Source: Desulfobacteraceae bacterium (lineage in GTDB: Bacteria; Desulfobacterota; DSM-4660; Desulfatiglandales; Desulfatiglandaceae). Taken from it: DNA of 12,434 nt. The stretch lies in NCBI GenBank assembly GCA_011042035.1, contig DQZA01000173.1:1-12434 (forward strand), written 5' to 3'. This document shows, in pieces, positions 1-6,575 of this stretch (positions are counted from its first letter, which is position 1; every line of letters starts with the position of its first letter). A program made the translations under genes and the position numbers. The notes under the pieces are model-generated. The model saw only the letters and a program-made list of their open reading frames with translations, did not search any database and was not told the origin of the DNA.

Positions 1-17
1 ATTTGCTCACACAAAGA

Positions 18-63
18 AGCAGGCTGCTACCCGCCTAAAGGGCGGGATGAAAGCTGTTATAAC
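18..63. repeat. Three consecutive palindromes downstream of the efflux operon
   Basis: Three inverted repeats follow each other here. AGCAGGCTGCT (18-28) is an 11-bp palindrome. CCCGCC (30-35) pairs perfectly with GGCGGG (41-46) around a 5-nt TAAAG loop. GTTATAAC (56-63) is an 8-bp perfect palindrome. The GC-rich middle hairpin lies 27 nt past the stop codon of the RND pump gene, so it may end or protect the operon mRNA. Neither strand has a run of T after it, so it is not a textbook intrinsic terminator. Hairpins with CCCGCC/GGCGGG stems also occur near the right ends of IS200/IS605-type elements, so this could be the edge of such an element lying outside the window. That reading is inference only. 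Confidence 0.5.
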
Positions 64-72
64 TTCTTGGTC

Positions 73-3000
73 CTAACTCCTGGCTTCTTTTCTTCTTTCC
101 ATAATGTAGTAAATGGTTGGCACGAGCACTAGCGTGACTAGGGTCGAAACCGTCAGCCCGCCCAGCATTGTTATGCCGAGGGGATTCCATGCCTCGGCAC
201 CCACCCTGTTGGATATGGCCATGGGAAACATTCCAAAGAAGGTGGTAAGGGTGGTCATGAGCACCGGTCTAAGTCTATTGCGGCCTGCCTCAGTGACCGC
301 CTCAAAAAGGGGTCTGCCACGTCTTTGAAGTAGGTGAATATAATCCAGCAGTACAATTGCATTGTTCACAACAATCCCCATGAGCATGATGACTCCCATA
401 AAGGACATAATACCCAGCGTGGTCCCGGTGAGATAAAAGGCATAAAGAACACCTGTAAAGGCGAAGGGAACAGAAAACATGATTATAAAAGGGTCCCGCA
501 GGTTGCCGAAAAGAGAGGCCATTACCATGTACACCAGCAAGATACCCATCACAAGGAGTATGGTGAGGTCTTTAAACACCTTCTTTTGTTCCTCCACTTC
601 GCCTCCAAACTTGACAAAAACTCCAGAAGGAATTTCCAAAGAGGAGAGGGCCTTTTTTAGGTCCGTGGTAACGGCTCCTAATGATCTGCCGAAGGTATCA
701 GCCTCCACCTTTACAATCTTTTGCCTATTTTTTCTTTCGATCTCAATTGGCCCCTCGTCCTGTATAATTTTTGCAATGTTTTTTAGTTTTATCATGCGGC
801 CGTCTGGGGTGTATATTGGTGCCTCGGGAAGATTAAAAAGGTTGTTCTTGTCTCTTTCCGTGAGCCGAGTGAAAATATCGTAGTTGTCTCCAGCCTCTCT
901 GAACTTAGTTGCCTCAAGCCCGTAGAAATAGTTTCTAAGAGTGACTGCAATATTGGCAACGCTCAAACCCAGAGCTGAGGCCTTTTTTCGGTCAACCTCT
1001 ACCCAGAGTTCAGGTCGAGGATCCTTCTGGGTTATCTCCACATCAACGAGACCGGGGATCTCCAGCATCTTTTGCTTAACCTGATTGGCGAGCCGAACCA
1101 GCTGTTCCAGGTCAGGGCCCTGTATTTCCAGAGACACCGGTTTGCCGGTGCCCATTAAGATGGATGTAATGCCACTTTCTGCCCTCACGTATATCTTGTT
1201 AAGGCCCGGGATGGATCTGACGCGTTTTCTCAATGCAGCGGCTATCTCATCAGCAGAGCGGGTTCTTTTGTCCCTGTCCACCAGCTTAAAGCCGATGCTT
1301 CCCACGTTTGGACCTTGGTCAAATCCTAGTGCCACTCCTATACCTTCTTTTGTCTCACCGTCAAAGGCGTACGAATGACGCATTTCCTCGGGCTTGACTA
1401 CCTCGTCTATGTTTTTAAGGATGGCCTCCATTACCTTGTTGGTTTCTTCTATGCGGGAGCCCTCTGGAAGGCGAAATCGGATGCTTATGTCACCGCTATC
1501 CACCTTTGGAAAAAAGGATGTGGACAGAAACGGGATCAAGGAAATGCTGCTCAAGAAAATAACAACTGCAAGTGCAACGACGGTCCTTCGGTGCCCTAAG
1601 GCCCAGCCGAGTATGCCTGCGTAAAGTCGCTCAAGGAATTCAAAGCCCTCCTCTGATAGGCCGTAAAGCTTCCCTATGGTACCTGTTCTTTGTTTCAAGG
1701 CCTTTGGGGTGGCCTTTACCAGCCTGGAGGCGAGGGTGGGAATCAACATTAAGGCAACTAGCAGGGAGGCCGTGAGAGTCACCACAAGGGTAATTCCCAA
1801 TTGCTTGAAAATAATGCCCGCAAGGCCTGTCAGAAACATCAAGGGGACAAAAACAACCACGGTGGTGAGGGTAGAAGCAGAAATGGCTAGGCCCATCTCG
1901 CTGGCCCCGAGCATGGCAGCAGTCTTGATCCTTCCCCCGCGCTCGATGTGACGCATTATGTTTTCAAGCACTACGATACCGTTGTCCACTACCATGCCTG
2001 AGGCAATGGCCAGAGACATAAGGGAGACAAGGTTTATGGTGTAACCAAAGAGGTAAAGGAGGATAAAGGCTATGATGAGAGAAAAGGGTATGGTGAGTGA
2101 TATGATAAATGCCGTTCTAAGCCGTCTGAGGAAAGCCAGAGTAACGAGTATTACAAAAAAGATCCCATAAAAAAGAGTGGTTCTTAGGTTCTTTACTGAG
2201 GTCAGGATATCCTCAGAGGAGTCCATTATTATGTTGATCTTTACATCAGAGGGTAGAACTTCTTGAAGCTCCTTTAGTTTTTCTTTGACCCGACGTACCA
2301 CATTGACCGTGTTCTTGCCTGTTTGTTTCTGCAGAATGAGGACAAGGGCCGGTAAACCGTCACCCCAACCGTTTACATCTTGTGGTTCGTATCCATCTTC
2401 AACCTCAGCAACATCTTTAAGGTATATGGGAGCATTATTGAAGTAGCCTATAACCGTTTCCGCCACCTCTCGGGCTGACTTATATCGGCCTGGAACGCGT
2501 ACAAAATAGTCTCTAGTGCCTGATTTGATGCGGCCAGCGGGAATATTGAGGTTTTGTGCTGCCAGGACCTGGTTAACCCTGGCCAGTGAAATCCCGTAGC
2601 CCTCTAGTTTTGCGAGGTCGAAATAGATATTGATGCGTCTTCGGAGCCCACCGTGCACAATAATGGCGCCTACTCCCGGAACTCTCTTAAGCTCATCTAC
2701 CACCTGCTTGTCAACAATGTGGAAAAGCCTTGGCCAGCTCTTAGGCCCACTGATCGTCATAAACAAGATAGGGGCGGTTGCGCTGCTGAATTTGAACAGT
2801 ATGGGCTTTTCTACATCATCAGGGAGATATCTCTTTGCCAGGTCAAGTTGGTCTCGAATATCATTGCTTGCCACGTTGAGGTCCGTGCCCCAGTCGAATT
2901 TGCATGAGACCAGGGAGAGATTATCCATGGACTTCGATGTGAGCGTATCCAGGTTATTAACGGTGCTCACCACGTCTTCTATGGGCTCGGTGACTTCCGT

Positions 3001-3180
3001 TTCTACATCCGAGGCGCTGGCGCCGTACCAGGAGGTGAGGATGGAGATGACGGGAGGGCTAATGTCAGGGAGCATATCGATGTTTAGCCTTGTTATGGCA
3101 AATATGCCCATCATGGCAAGGGCAAGGAACAGCATAAGGCTTGCAACGGGTTGTTTGACTGAGAATTCGGGGAGTTTCAT
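73..3180 (-). CDS. RND-family efflux pump, inner-membrane permease subunit (HAE1/AcrB-like)
   Basis: This is a proton-driven inner-membrane pump that exports drugs or other hydrophobic compounds through the adaptor and TolC-type channel encoded just upstream. At 1035 residues it has the normal full length of the family, with two halves of one N-terminal helix, a large periplasmic domain and five further helices each. TM1 is near residues 12-30 and the second half begins near residue 533. The TM4 signature GMVVDNGIVVLENI places Asp399 at the AcrB Asp407 position, but Asn400 replaces Asp408. In TM10, GIVVNNAIVLLDY has Asn940 where AcrB has Lys940. R971 and the Thr pair at 977-978 in TM11 are kept. 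The VDN/NN pattern occurs in some HAE1 branches and argues against the metal-exporting CusA type. The ATG directly follows the adaptor stop codon, and GGAGGA lies in the adaptor's last codons. The substrate cannot be read from the sequence. Confidence 0.97.
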   Translation of the reverse strand: MKLPEFSVKQPVASLMLFLALAMMGIFAITRLNIDMLPDISPPVISILTSWYGASASDVETEVTEPIEDVVSTVNNLDTLTSKSMDNLSLVSCKFDWGTDLNVASNDIRDQLDLAKRYLPDDVEKPILFKFSSATAPILFMTISGPKSWPRLFHIVDKQVVDELKRVPGVGAIIVHGGLRRRINIYFDLAKLEGYGISLARVNQVLAAQNLNIPAGRIKSGTRDYFVRVPGRYKSAREVAETVIGYFNNAPIYLKDVAEVEDGYEPQDVNGWGDGLPALVLILQKQTGKNTVNVVRRVKEKLKELQEVLPSDVKINIIMDSSEDILTSVKNLRTTLFYGIFFVILVTLAFLRRLRTAFIISLTIPFSLIIAFILLYLFGYTINLVSLMSLAIASGMVVDNGIVVLENIMRHIERGGRIKTAAMLGASEMGLAISASTLTTVVVFVPLMFLTGLAGIIFKQLGITLVVTLTASLLVALMLIPTLASRLVKATPKALKQRTGTIGKLYGLSEEGFEFLERLYAGILGWALGHRRTVVALAVVIFLSSISLIPFLSTSFFPKVDSGDISIRFRLPEGSRIEETNKVMEAILKNIDEVVKPEEMRHSYAFDGETKEGIGVALGFDQGPNVGSIGFKLVDRDKRTRSADEIAAALRKRVRSIPGLNKIYVRAESGITSILMGTGKPVSLEIQGPDLEQLVRLANQVKQKMLEIPGLVDVEITQKDPRPELWVEVDRKKASALGLSVANIAVTLRNYFYGLEATKFREAGDNYDIFTRLTERDKNNLFNLPEAPIYTPDGRMIKLKNIAKIIQDEGPIEIERKNRQKIVKVEADTFGRSLGAVTTDLKKALSSLEIPSGVFVKFGGEVEEQKKVFKDLTILLVMGILLVYMVMASLFGNLRDPFIIMFSVPFAFTGVLYAFYLTGTTLGIMSFMGVIMLMGIVVNNAIVLLDYIHLLQRRGRPLFEAVTEAGRNRLRPVLMTTLTTFFGMFPMAISNRVGAEAWNPLGITMLGGLTVSTLVTLVLVPTIYYIMERRKEARS

Positions 3181-4365
3181 TTAGCCTTCCTCCGACCCCT
3201 GCCTTTCTGTGATCACTTTTATTGGGCTGCCATCTTTGACCCGGTTTTGCCCCCGAATGATCACTCCCTCGCCCTCCTTTAATCCTTCGGTCACTTCAGC
3301 ATAGTTGCCCTGGATTTCACCAACACTGATGTTTTTTAAGACGGCCTTGCCTCCCTCTGCGCAGAAGACATAATAGCTCCCTGTGCCAGGCAAGCGGTTC
3401 AATGCCTCTCTTGGGACCACAAGGGCCTGCCGTTGTCCCAGGGAAAGAAGAATATGGGCAAACATGCCAGAGCGGAGAGCCAGAGCTTTGTTGTGAATCC
3501 TTATTTCAATCTGTGCCGAACGCGTGCCAGGATCGAGTGTCGGATTTACTACAGTCACAGTGCCCTCGAAGCTTTTGCCGGGGAATGCATCAACAAAGAC
3601 CTGCGCATTCATACCCTTCTTGATAAGCGGGTAGTCCTTTTCTGTGACGGTAGTGACAATCTTAACCACATCCTCCCTTGAGATCCTGACTATGGGTTTA
3701 CTTGTGTTAGACATGTTTCCAGCATCCACATACCTGGCTGAAACATGGCCCGCAATGGGAGATCGAACCTCATGGTCCTTGAGCAATATTTCAAGGAGAT
3801 GGAGGGAGGCCCTCGCAGTCTCGATCTGGGATTGTGCTAGCTGCTTGCTAGCAAGCATGGCCGTGTACTTGGCTCTAACTTGATCAAGCTTTTGCTGTGA
3901 GATGGCCTTTTTCTTGAAGAGATTTTCGAGTCGCCGCCTGTCCTTGCGAACAAGCGCGAGATTGGCTTCAACTTCATTGAGTCTGGCGCGAGCTGAGGCC
4001 AACTGTGTCTTGGCCTGTTCGATTTGGGCCTTTATTGTGTCTTTTTCAAGCGTGGCGATAAGATCTCCCTTCCTTACCCCATCTCCCTTTTCGACGAATA
4101 TTTTTTCTATGATTTTCCCCGGTATTTTTGGGGTTACATAGACCTCCTTCAAAGGGCGAATGTCCCCCGTTAACTTCAGAATATTTTTGAGCGCCATCAT
4201 CTGAACAACAGCTGTCTCTACTGGCACGATTTCACTGCGTTCAACTTTCTCGGCCTTTATATTTCTAAAGCGCCAGTAATTAAAGAAGGTAATAGCGCCG
4301 AAAACAATGATGATCACCAGCGCTATAAGAAGTCCCACTTTCCCTTTGGACTTAGAACTTGGCAT
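3181..4365 (-). CDS. Efflux RND transporter periplasmic adaptor subunit (membrane-fusion protein)
   Basis: This protein bridges the RND pump and the TolC-type channel across the periplasm. From the ATG at 4365 it is 394 residues: a short basic N-terminus, one membrane anchor (GLLIALVIIIVFGAITFF) and no lipobox cysteine, so it is anchored by a helix rather than a lipid. Next come the first lipoyl half-motif (IPGKIIEKIFVEKGDGVRKG), a long Ala/Gln/Leu-rich alpha-hairpin coiled coil, the second lipoyl half (VRSPIAGHVSARYVDAGN), a beta-barrel domain and a C-terminal membrane-proximal domain. A longer reading frame begins at a TTG at 4389. The ATG is preferred because AAGGAG lies 8 nt before it, and the TTG has no comparable site. 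The start overlaps the end of the channel gene by 14 nt and the stop abuts the pump ATG, so translation of all three is probably coupled. Confidence 0.96.
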   Translation of the reverse strand: MPSSKSKGKVGLLIALVIIIVFGAITFFNYWRFRNIKAEKVERSEIVPVETAVVQMMALKNILKLTGDIRPLKEVYVTPKIPGKIIEKIFVEKGDGVRKGDLIATLEKDTIKAQIEQAKTQLASARARLNEVEANLALVRKDRRRLENLFKKKAISQQKLDQVRAKYTAMLASKQLAQSQIETARASLHLLEILLKDHEVRSPIAGHVSARYVDAGNMSNTSKPIVRISREDVVKIVTTVTEKDYPLIKKGMNAQVFVDAFPGKSFEGTVTVVNPTLDPGTRSAQIEIRIHNKALALRSGMFAHILLSLGQRQALVVPREALNRLPGTGSYYVFCAEGGKAVLKNISVGEIQGNYAEVTEGLKEGEGVIIRGQNRVKDGSPIKVITERQGSEEG

Positions 4366-5716
4366 TTGCGAGATCTCCTTCGGTTCCAATTGCCCTTTCC
4401 AGTTCAGCTTTTGCTATTCGATAGCCGTAAAGGGCCCTGTGATAGTTGAATTCAGCCTGGGTGAGAAATGCCCTGGCATCCAAGACCTCTGTGGAGGTTG
4501 TGATCCCTTCCTTGTATTGTAGATCAGTTATGCGATAGTTTTCCTTGGCCTGCTCCAGGGCTTCAATTGCTGTGTGGATATTTTCCTGCGCAACCTTAAG
4601 ATCTTGGTATGCTTGTTTTACCTCTAGCATTATGCTTTCCTTTATGCCTTCGATTTTTTCCAGCAATGCCTTTTTTTTGTGAAGGGCTGCACAGACATCC
4701 GCCCGCCTCTTTCCCCATTCGAAAAGGGACCACGTAAGCTGGAGCGATACAATGGTATTGTGATCGTTGTTATAGTCGTTTTCTGATGCCTGCCAGTTAT
4801 CTCCCTTTCTTTCGTAGCGGCCATTGAGAAATACCTGGGGATAATAAGCGCTCTTGGCAAGACGAACTGCCATATCGGCCTGTTTTATTGCGATCTCTAG
4901 CTGTTTCAATTCAGGACGATCGCGGATCGCCTTTTCGAGCAAAGAGGAAAGCTCATAGTATGATGGGCTAAAAGGTGGCAATTCCATTACTTGAGTCTTG
5001 GTTGTTATGGGCCTATCTAGCAGGGAGTTGAGCGCTGCAATCGCCACATCAAGGTTACTGAGTGCCTTAACCCTGTTTTGCCTTGCCTGGGCTAGCGCAA
5101 CCTGTGATTTTAGTAAATCGTTATACGGTATCACGCCTTGTTTATGTAATTGCTTTGCGTCGTGTACATGGGCCTCTAGCTGATTAACTTCTTCATCTGC
5201 CACCTCGAGTGCTCTTTTTGCGAGCAGGATATTCAGGTATGCAACCCTTACCTTTTTTATTACATCAAGGACAGCCTGCTGCTTTACCACCTGCTTGAGG
5301 TCAATATCCAGCGCTGCAAGCCTGCGCTTTGTGGTCAGGGCAAAACCGGTAAATAGGGGCTGAGTTATGTCAAAATCCCAGGTAAAATTGTCCTTGGGTC
5401 CAACGGTTATTTTGCTCGTTTGTGGGACGGGTTTTTGGGTCGTAAAGTAGGTATAAGGATTATTTCTCAAGCGAGAATAGGTGTAGGAGGTGGAAAGTTT
5501 TGGGAAAAAATCCGCCCGTGCCTTTTTTTCAAGTTGAATTGCAACCCTTTCCTGTTCTTCTGCCTCTCGTATCAACCTATTATTAGTGATACCTTCCTTA
5601 ATTGCCTGATCCAGAGTCAGCCTGGCCACTTGGTCTTTTCCATAGGTGCGCATGGAAGGCGCGATCAAGAAAAGGGCCAAACCCATGACGAGGATTCTAT
5701 GTAAGAGGGCCTTCAT
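4352..5716 (-). CDS. TolC-family outer-membrane efflux channel
   Basis: This is the outer-membrane exit duct of the tripartite pump. The product is 454 residues, typical for the family. A signal peptide (MKALLHRILVMGLALFLIAP, cleavage probably after SMRTYG) is followed by two repeats of the outer membrane efflux protein fold: beta strands such as LSTSYTYSRLRNNPY and VSLQLTWSLFEWGKRRAD, alternating with long Ala/Glu/Gln-rich helices (for example AKRALEVADEEVNQLEAHV and the segment ending YKEGITTSTEVLDARAFLTQAEF). The frame is open upstream to 5764, but the ATG at 5716 is chosen because AGGAGG lies 7 nt before it and the signal peptide starts there. It begins 16 nt after the TetR gene and overlaps the adaptor by 14 nt, so it is the second gene of the operon. 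Confidence 0.95.
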   Translation of the reverse strand: MKALLHRILVMGLALFLIAPSMRTYGKDQVARLTLDQAIKEGITNNRLIREAEEQERVAIQLEKKARADFFPKLSTSYTYSRLRNNPYTYFTTQKPVPQTSKITVGPKDNFTWDFDITQPLFTGFALTTKRRLAALDIDLKQVVKQQAVLDVIKKVRVAYLNILLAKRALEVADEEVNQLEAHVHDAKQLHKQGVIPYNDLLKSQVALAQARQNRVKALSNLDVAIAALNSLLDRPITTKTQVMELPPFSPSYYELSSLLEKAIRDRPELKQLEIAIKQADMAVRLAKSAYYPQVFLNGRYERKGDNWQASENDYNNDHNTIVSLQLTWSLFEWGKRRADVCAALHKKKALLEKIEGIKESIMLEVKQAYQDLKVAQENIHTAIEALEQAKENYRITDLQYKEGITTSTEVLDARAFLTQAEFNYHRALYGYRIAKAELERAIGTEGDLANAKF

Positions 5717-5732
5717 CAGCAAGCCTCCTTTC

Positions 5733-6398
5733 TCACTCGTTTTTCTTATCTTTGATACCATCAAGGGCCGCTTCTTTCTTCGCTACCAATTGATTGAAAA
5801 ATATATTCATTATGACATCTAATTTATCAGGATAAGGGTGCTTGTCGGGGTTCTTGAGCCACAGGAAAAGGAAGCCATTACTCAGGCTATCAAAGGCAAC
5901 AGCAAGGGAGTAAGGGTCTGCTATGTCATTGAAAATACCCTTTCTAAGGCCGTTCCTGAACACTCTGGTAAGTTTTTGAAGAACCTCGTCGCGGCTTTTC
6001 CACAGCCTAGCATTCAGGTCAGTCTTGGTATCTGAACTTGCACCCCTTGCTTCAGCAAAATACAGACGGATCGTTGGTAAATTTTCAGAGAAAATCTCTC
6101 CCTTTGCGACAATAAACTTTCTCAACTTGTTTAGTTCGCTGTCACGAGCATCAAGAACTGACGAAAGTCTTTCATGAAAGGTCTCTGCAAGTCGCAATAC
6201 CAGGGACTTGTACAGGTCTTCCTTGGTATCGAAGAACTTATACAGGGTACCAATAGCAAATTCCGCCTCTTTGGCTATCTCTTGCATTGATACATTATGA
6301 AACCCCTTTTCGGAAAATAGCTTCAGGGCTGCATCCAGTATTTCATTCCTATGCCTTATTTGCTCTCTTTCTTTTCTAGGGAGGGCGTTTGAGGGCAC
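5733..6398 (-). CDS. TetR/AcrR-family transcriptional regulator
   Basis: This is probably the ligand-responsive repressor of the efflux operon. An N-terminal TetR DNA-binding domain is clear: EILDAALKLFSEKGFHNVSM, then QEIAKEAEFAIGTLYKFF and DTKEDLYKSLV, with the helix-turn-helix formed by the central part. The C-terminal helical domain should bind the inducer and dimerise; its sequence does not reveal the ligand. The start is uncertain. A TTG at 6422 has no visible ribosome-binding site and an in-frame stop two codons upstream. GTG codons at 6404 and 6398 follow AAAAAGGA by 4 and 10 nt, and 6398 (221 residues) is preferred for spacing. The HTH domain is intact from any of these. It is the first gene of the operon, 16 nt before the channel gene, and a candidate operator lies just upstream, which suggests autoregulation. 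Confidence 0.93.
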   Translation of the reverse strand: MPSNALPRKEREQIRHRNEILDAALKLFSEKGFHNVSMQEIAKEAEFAIGTLYKFFDTKEDLYKSLVLRLAETFHERLSSVLDARDSELNKLRKFIVAKGEIFSENLPTIRLYFAEARGASSDTKTDLNARLWKSRDEVLQKLTRVFRNGLRKGIFNDIADPYSLAVAFDSLSNGFLFLWLKNPDKHPYPDKLDVIMNIFFNQLVAKKEAALDGIKDKKNE

Positions 6399-6424
6399 GA
6401 CCACTATGTCCTTTTTGAACAAGT

Positions 6425-6430
6425 ATTATA
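6425..6430 (-). promoter_or_regulatory. Perfect TATAAT box close to the regulator gene
   Basis: On the minus strand a consensus TATAAT covers 6430-6425. The hexamer 17 nt upstream (TATATG) is a poor -35 box. Transcription from it would begin near 6418, inside the reading frame if TTG 6422 were the start but a short way before the GTG starts. This supports the shorter form of the regulator if the box is used. Confidence 0.3.
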
Positions 6431-6431
6431 A

Positions 6432-6453
6432 TATATGAAGCGATATTCATATA
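6432..6453. promoter_or_regulatory. 22-bp inverted repeat, candidate TetR operator
   Basis: Perfect 8-bp arms TATATGAA (6432-6439) and TTCATATA (6446-6453) flank a 6-nt centre. A second, imperfect 17-bp palindrome overlaps it at 6444-6460, with arms TATTC and GAATA. TetR-family dimers typically bind inverted repeats of this size. The site lies between the two candidate -10 elements and just downstream of the stronger promoter's predicted start, where bound protein would block transcription of the regulator and pump genes. The assignment to the adjacent regulator is inferred from position. Confidence 0.55.
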
Positions 6454-6461
6454 ACGAATAA

Positions 6462-6490
6462 AAATTACAACTTAACACAGGCTTTGTCAA
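6462..6490 (-). promoter_or_regulatory. Candidate sigma-70-type promoter of the efflux operon
   Basis: On the minus strand a consensus -35 TTGACA lies at 6490-6485, followed by a 17-nt spacer and TAATTT at 6467-6462 as a weak -10. Transcription would start near 6455, at the edge of the inverted repeat. The exact TTGACA is the main support; the -10 matches consensus at only three positions. Confidence 0.4.
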
Positions 6491-6546
6491 GAAAAAAGAT
6501 GTTCCTTTGACCTTTGTTTTGTCCTAGGGGCATTGGCCGGTGAACT

Positions 6547-6575
6547 CTAGCTCACTCTAGTCACTTTAGTTCACT
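6547..6575. repeat. Degenerate ~10-bp tandem repeat at the 3' end of the UPF0182 gene
   Basis: Three adjacent units are visible on the plus strand: CTAGCTCACT (6547-6556), CTAGTCACT (6557-6565) and TTAGTTCACT (6566-6575). The last unit overlaps the UPF0182 stop codon (TGA, read at 6573-6571) and the preceding codon. Outside the array the sequence loses the pattern. It is too short and impure to be CRISPR; a slippage-prone intergenic repeat is the simplest reading. Confidence 0.6.

Noticed and set aside
30..46. GC-rich hairpin as a classic intrinsic terminator of the efflux operon
   Set aside because: No run of T follows the stem on either strand, so it is reported only as a palindrome.
73..3180. 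Heavy-metal (CusA-type) exporter
   Set aside because: TM4 reads VDNGIVVLEN as in HAE1 drug and lipid pumps, and no methionine-rich metal relay was recognised.
2630..3184. 184-codon open frame on the plus strand opposite the RND pump
   Set aside because: It lies wholly within the antisense of a clear 1035-residue family member, has no recognisable motif, and its composition follows the complementary codons.
5420..6035. Plus-strand open frames opposite the TolC-type and TetR genes
   Set aside because: Both overlap well-supported minus-strand genes, and neither shows a family signature.
6480..6500. T-rich stretch near 6484-6500 as a terminator of the UPF0182 gene
   Set aside because: The minus strand has a short T-run, but no stable stem precedes it.
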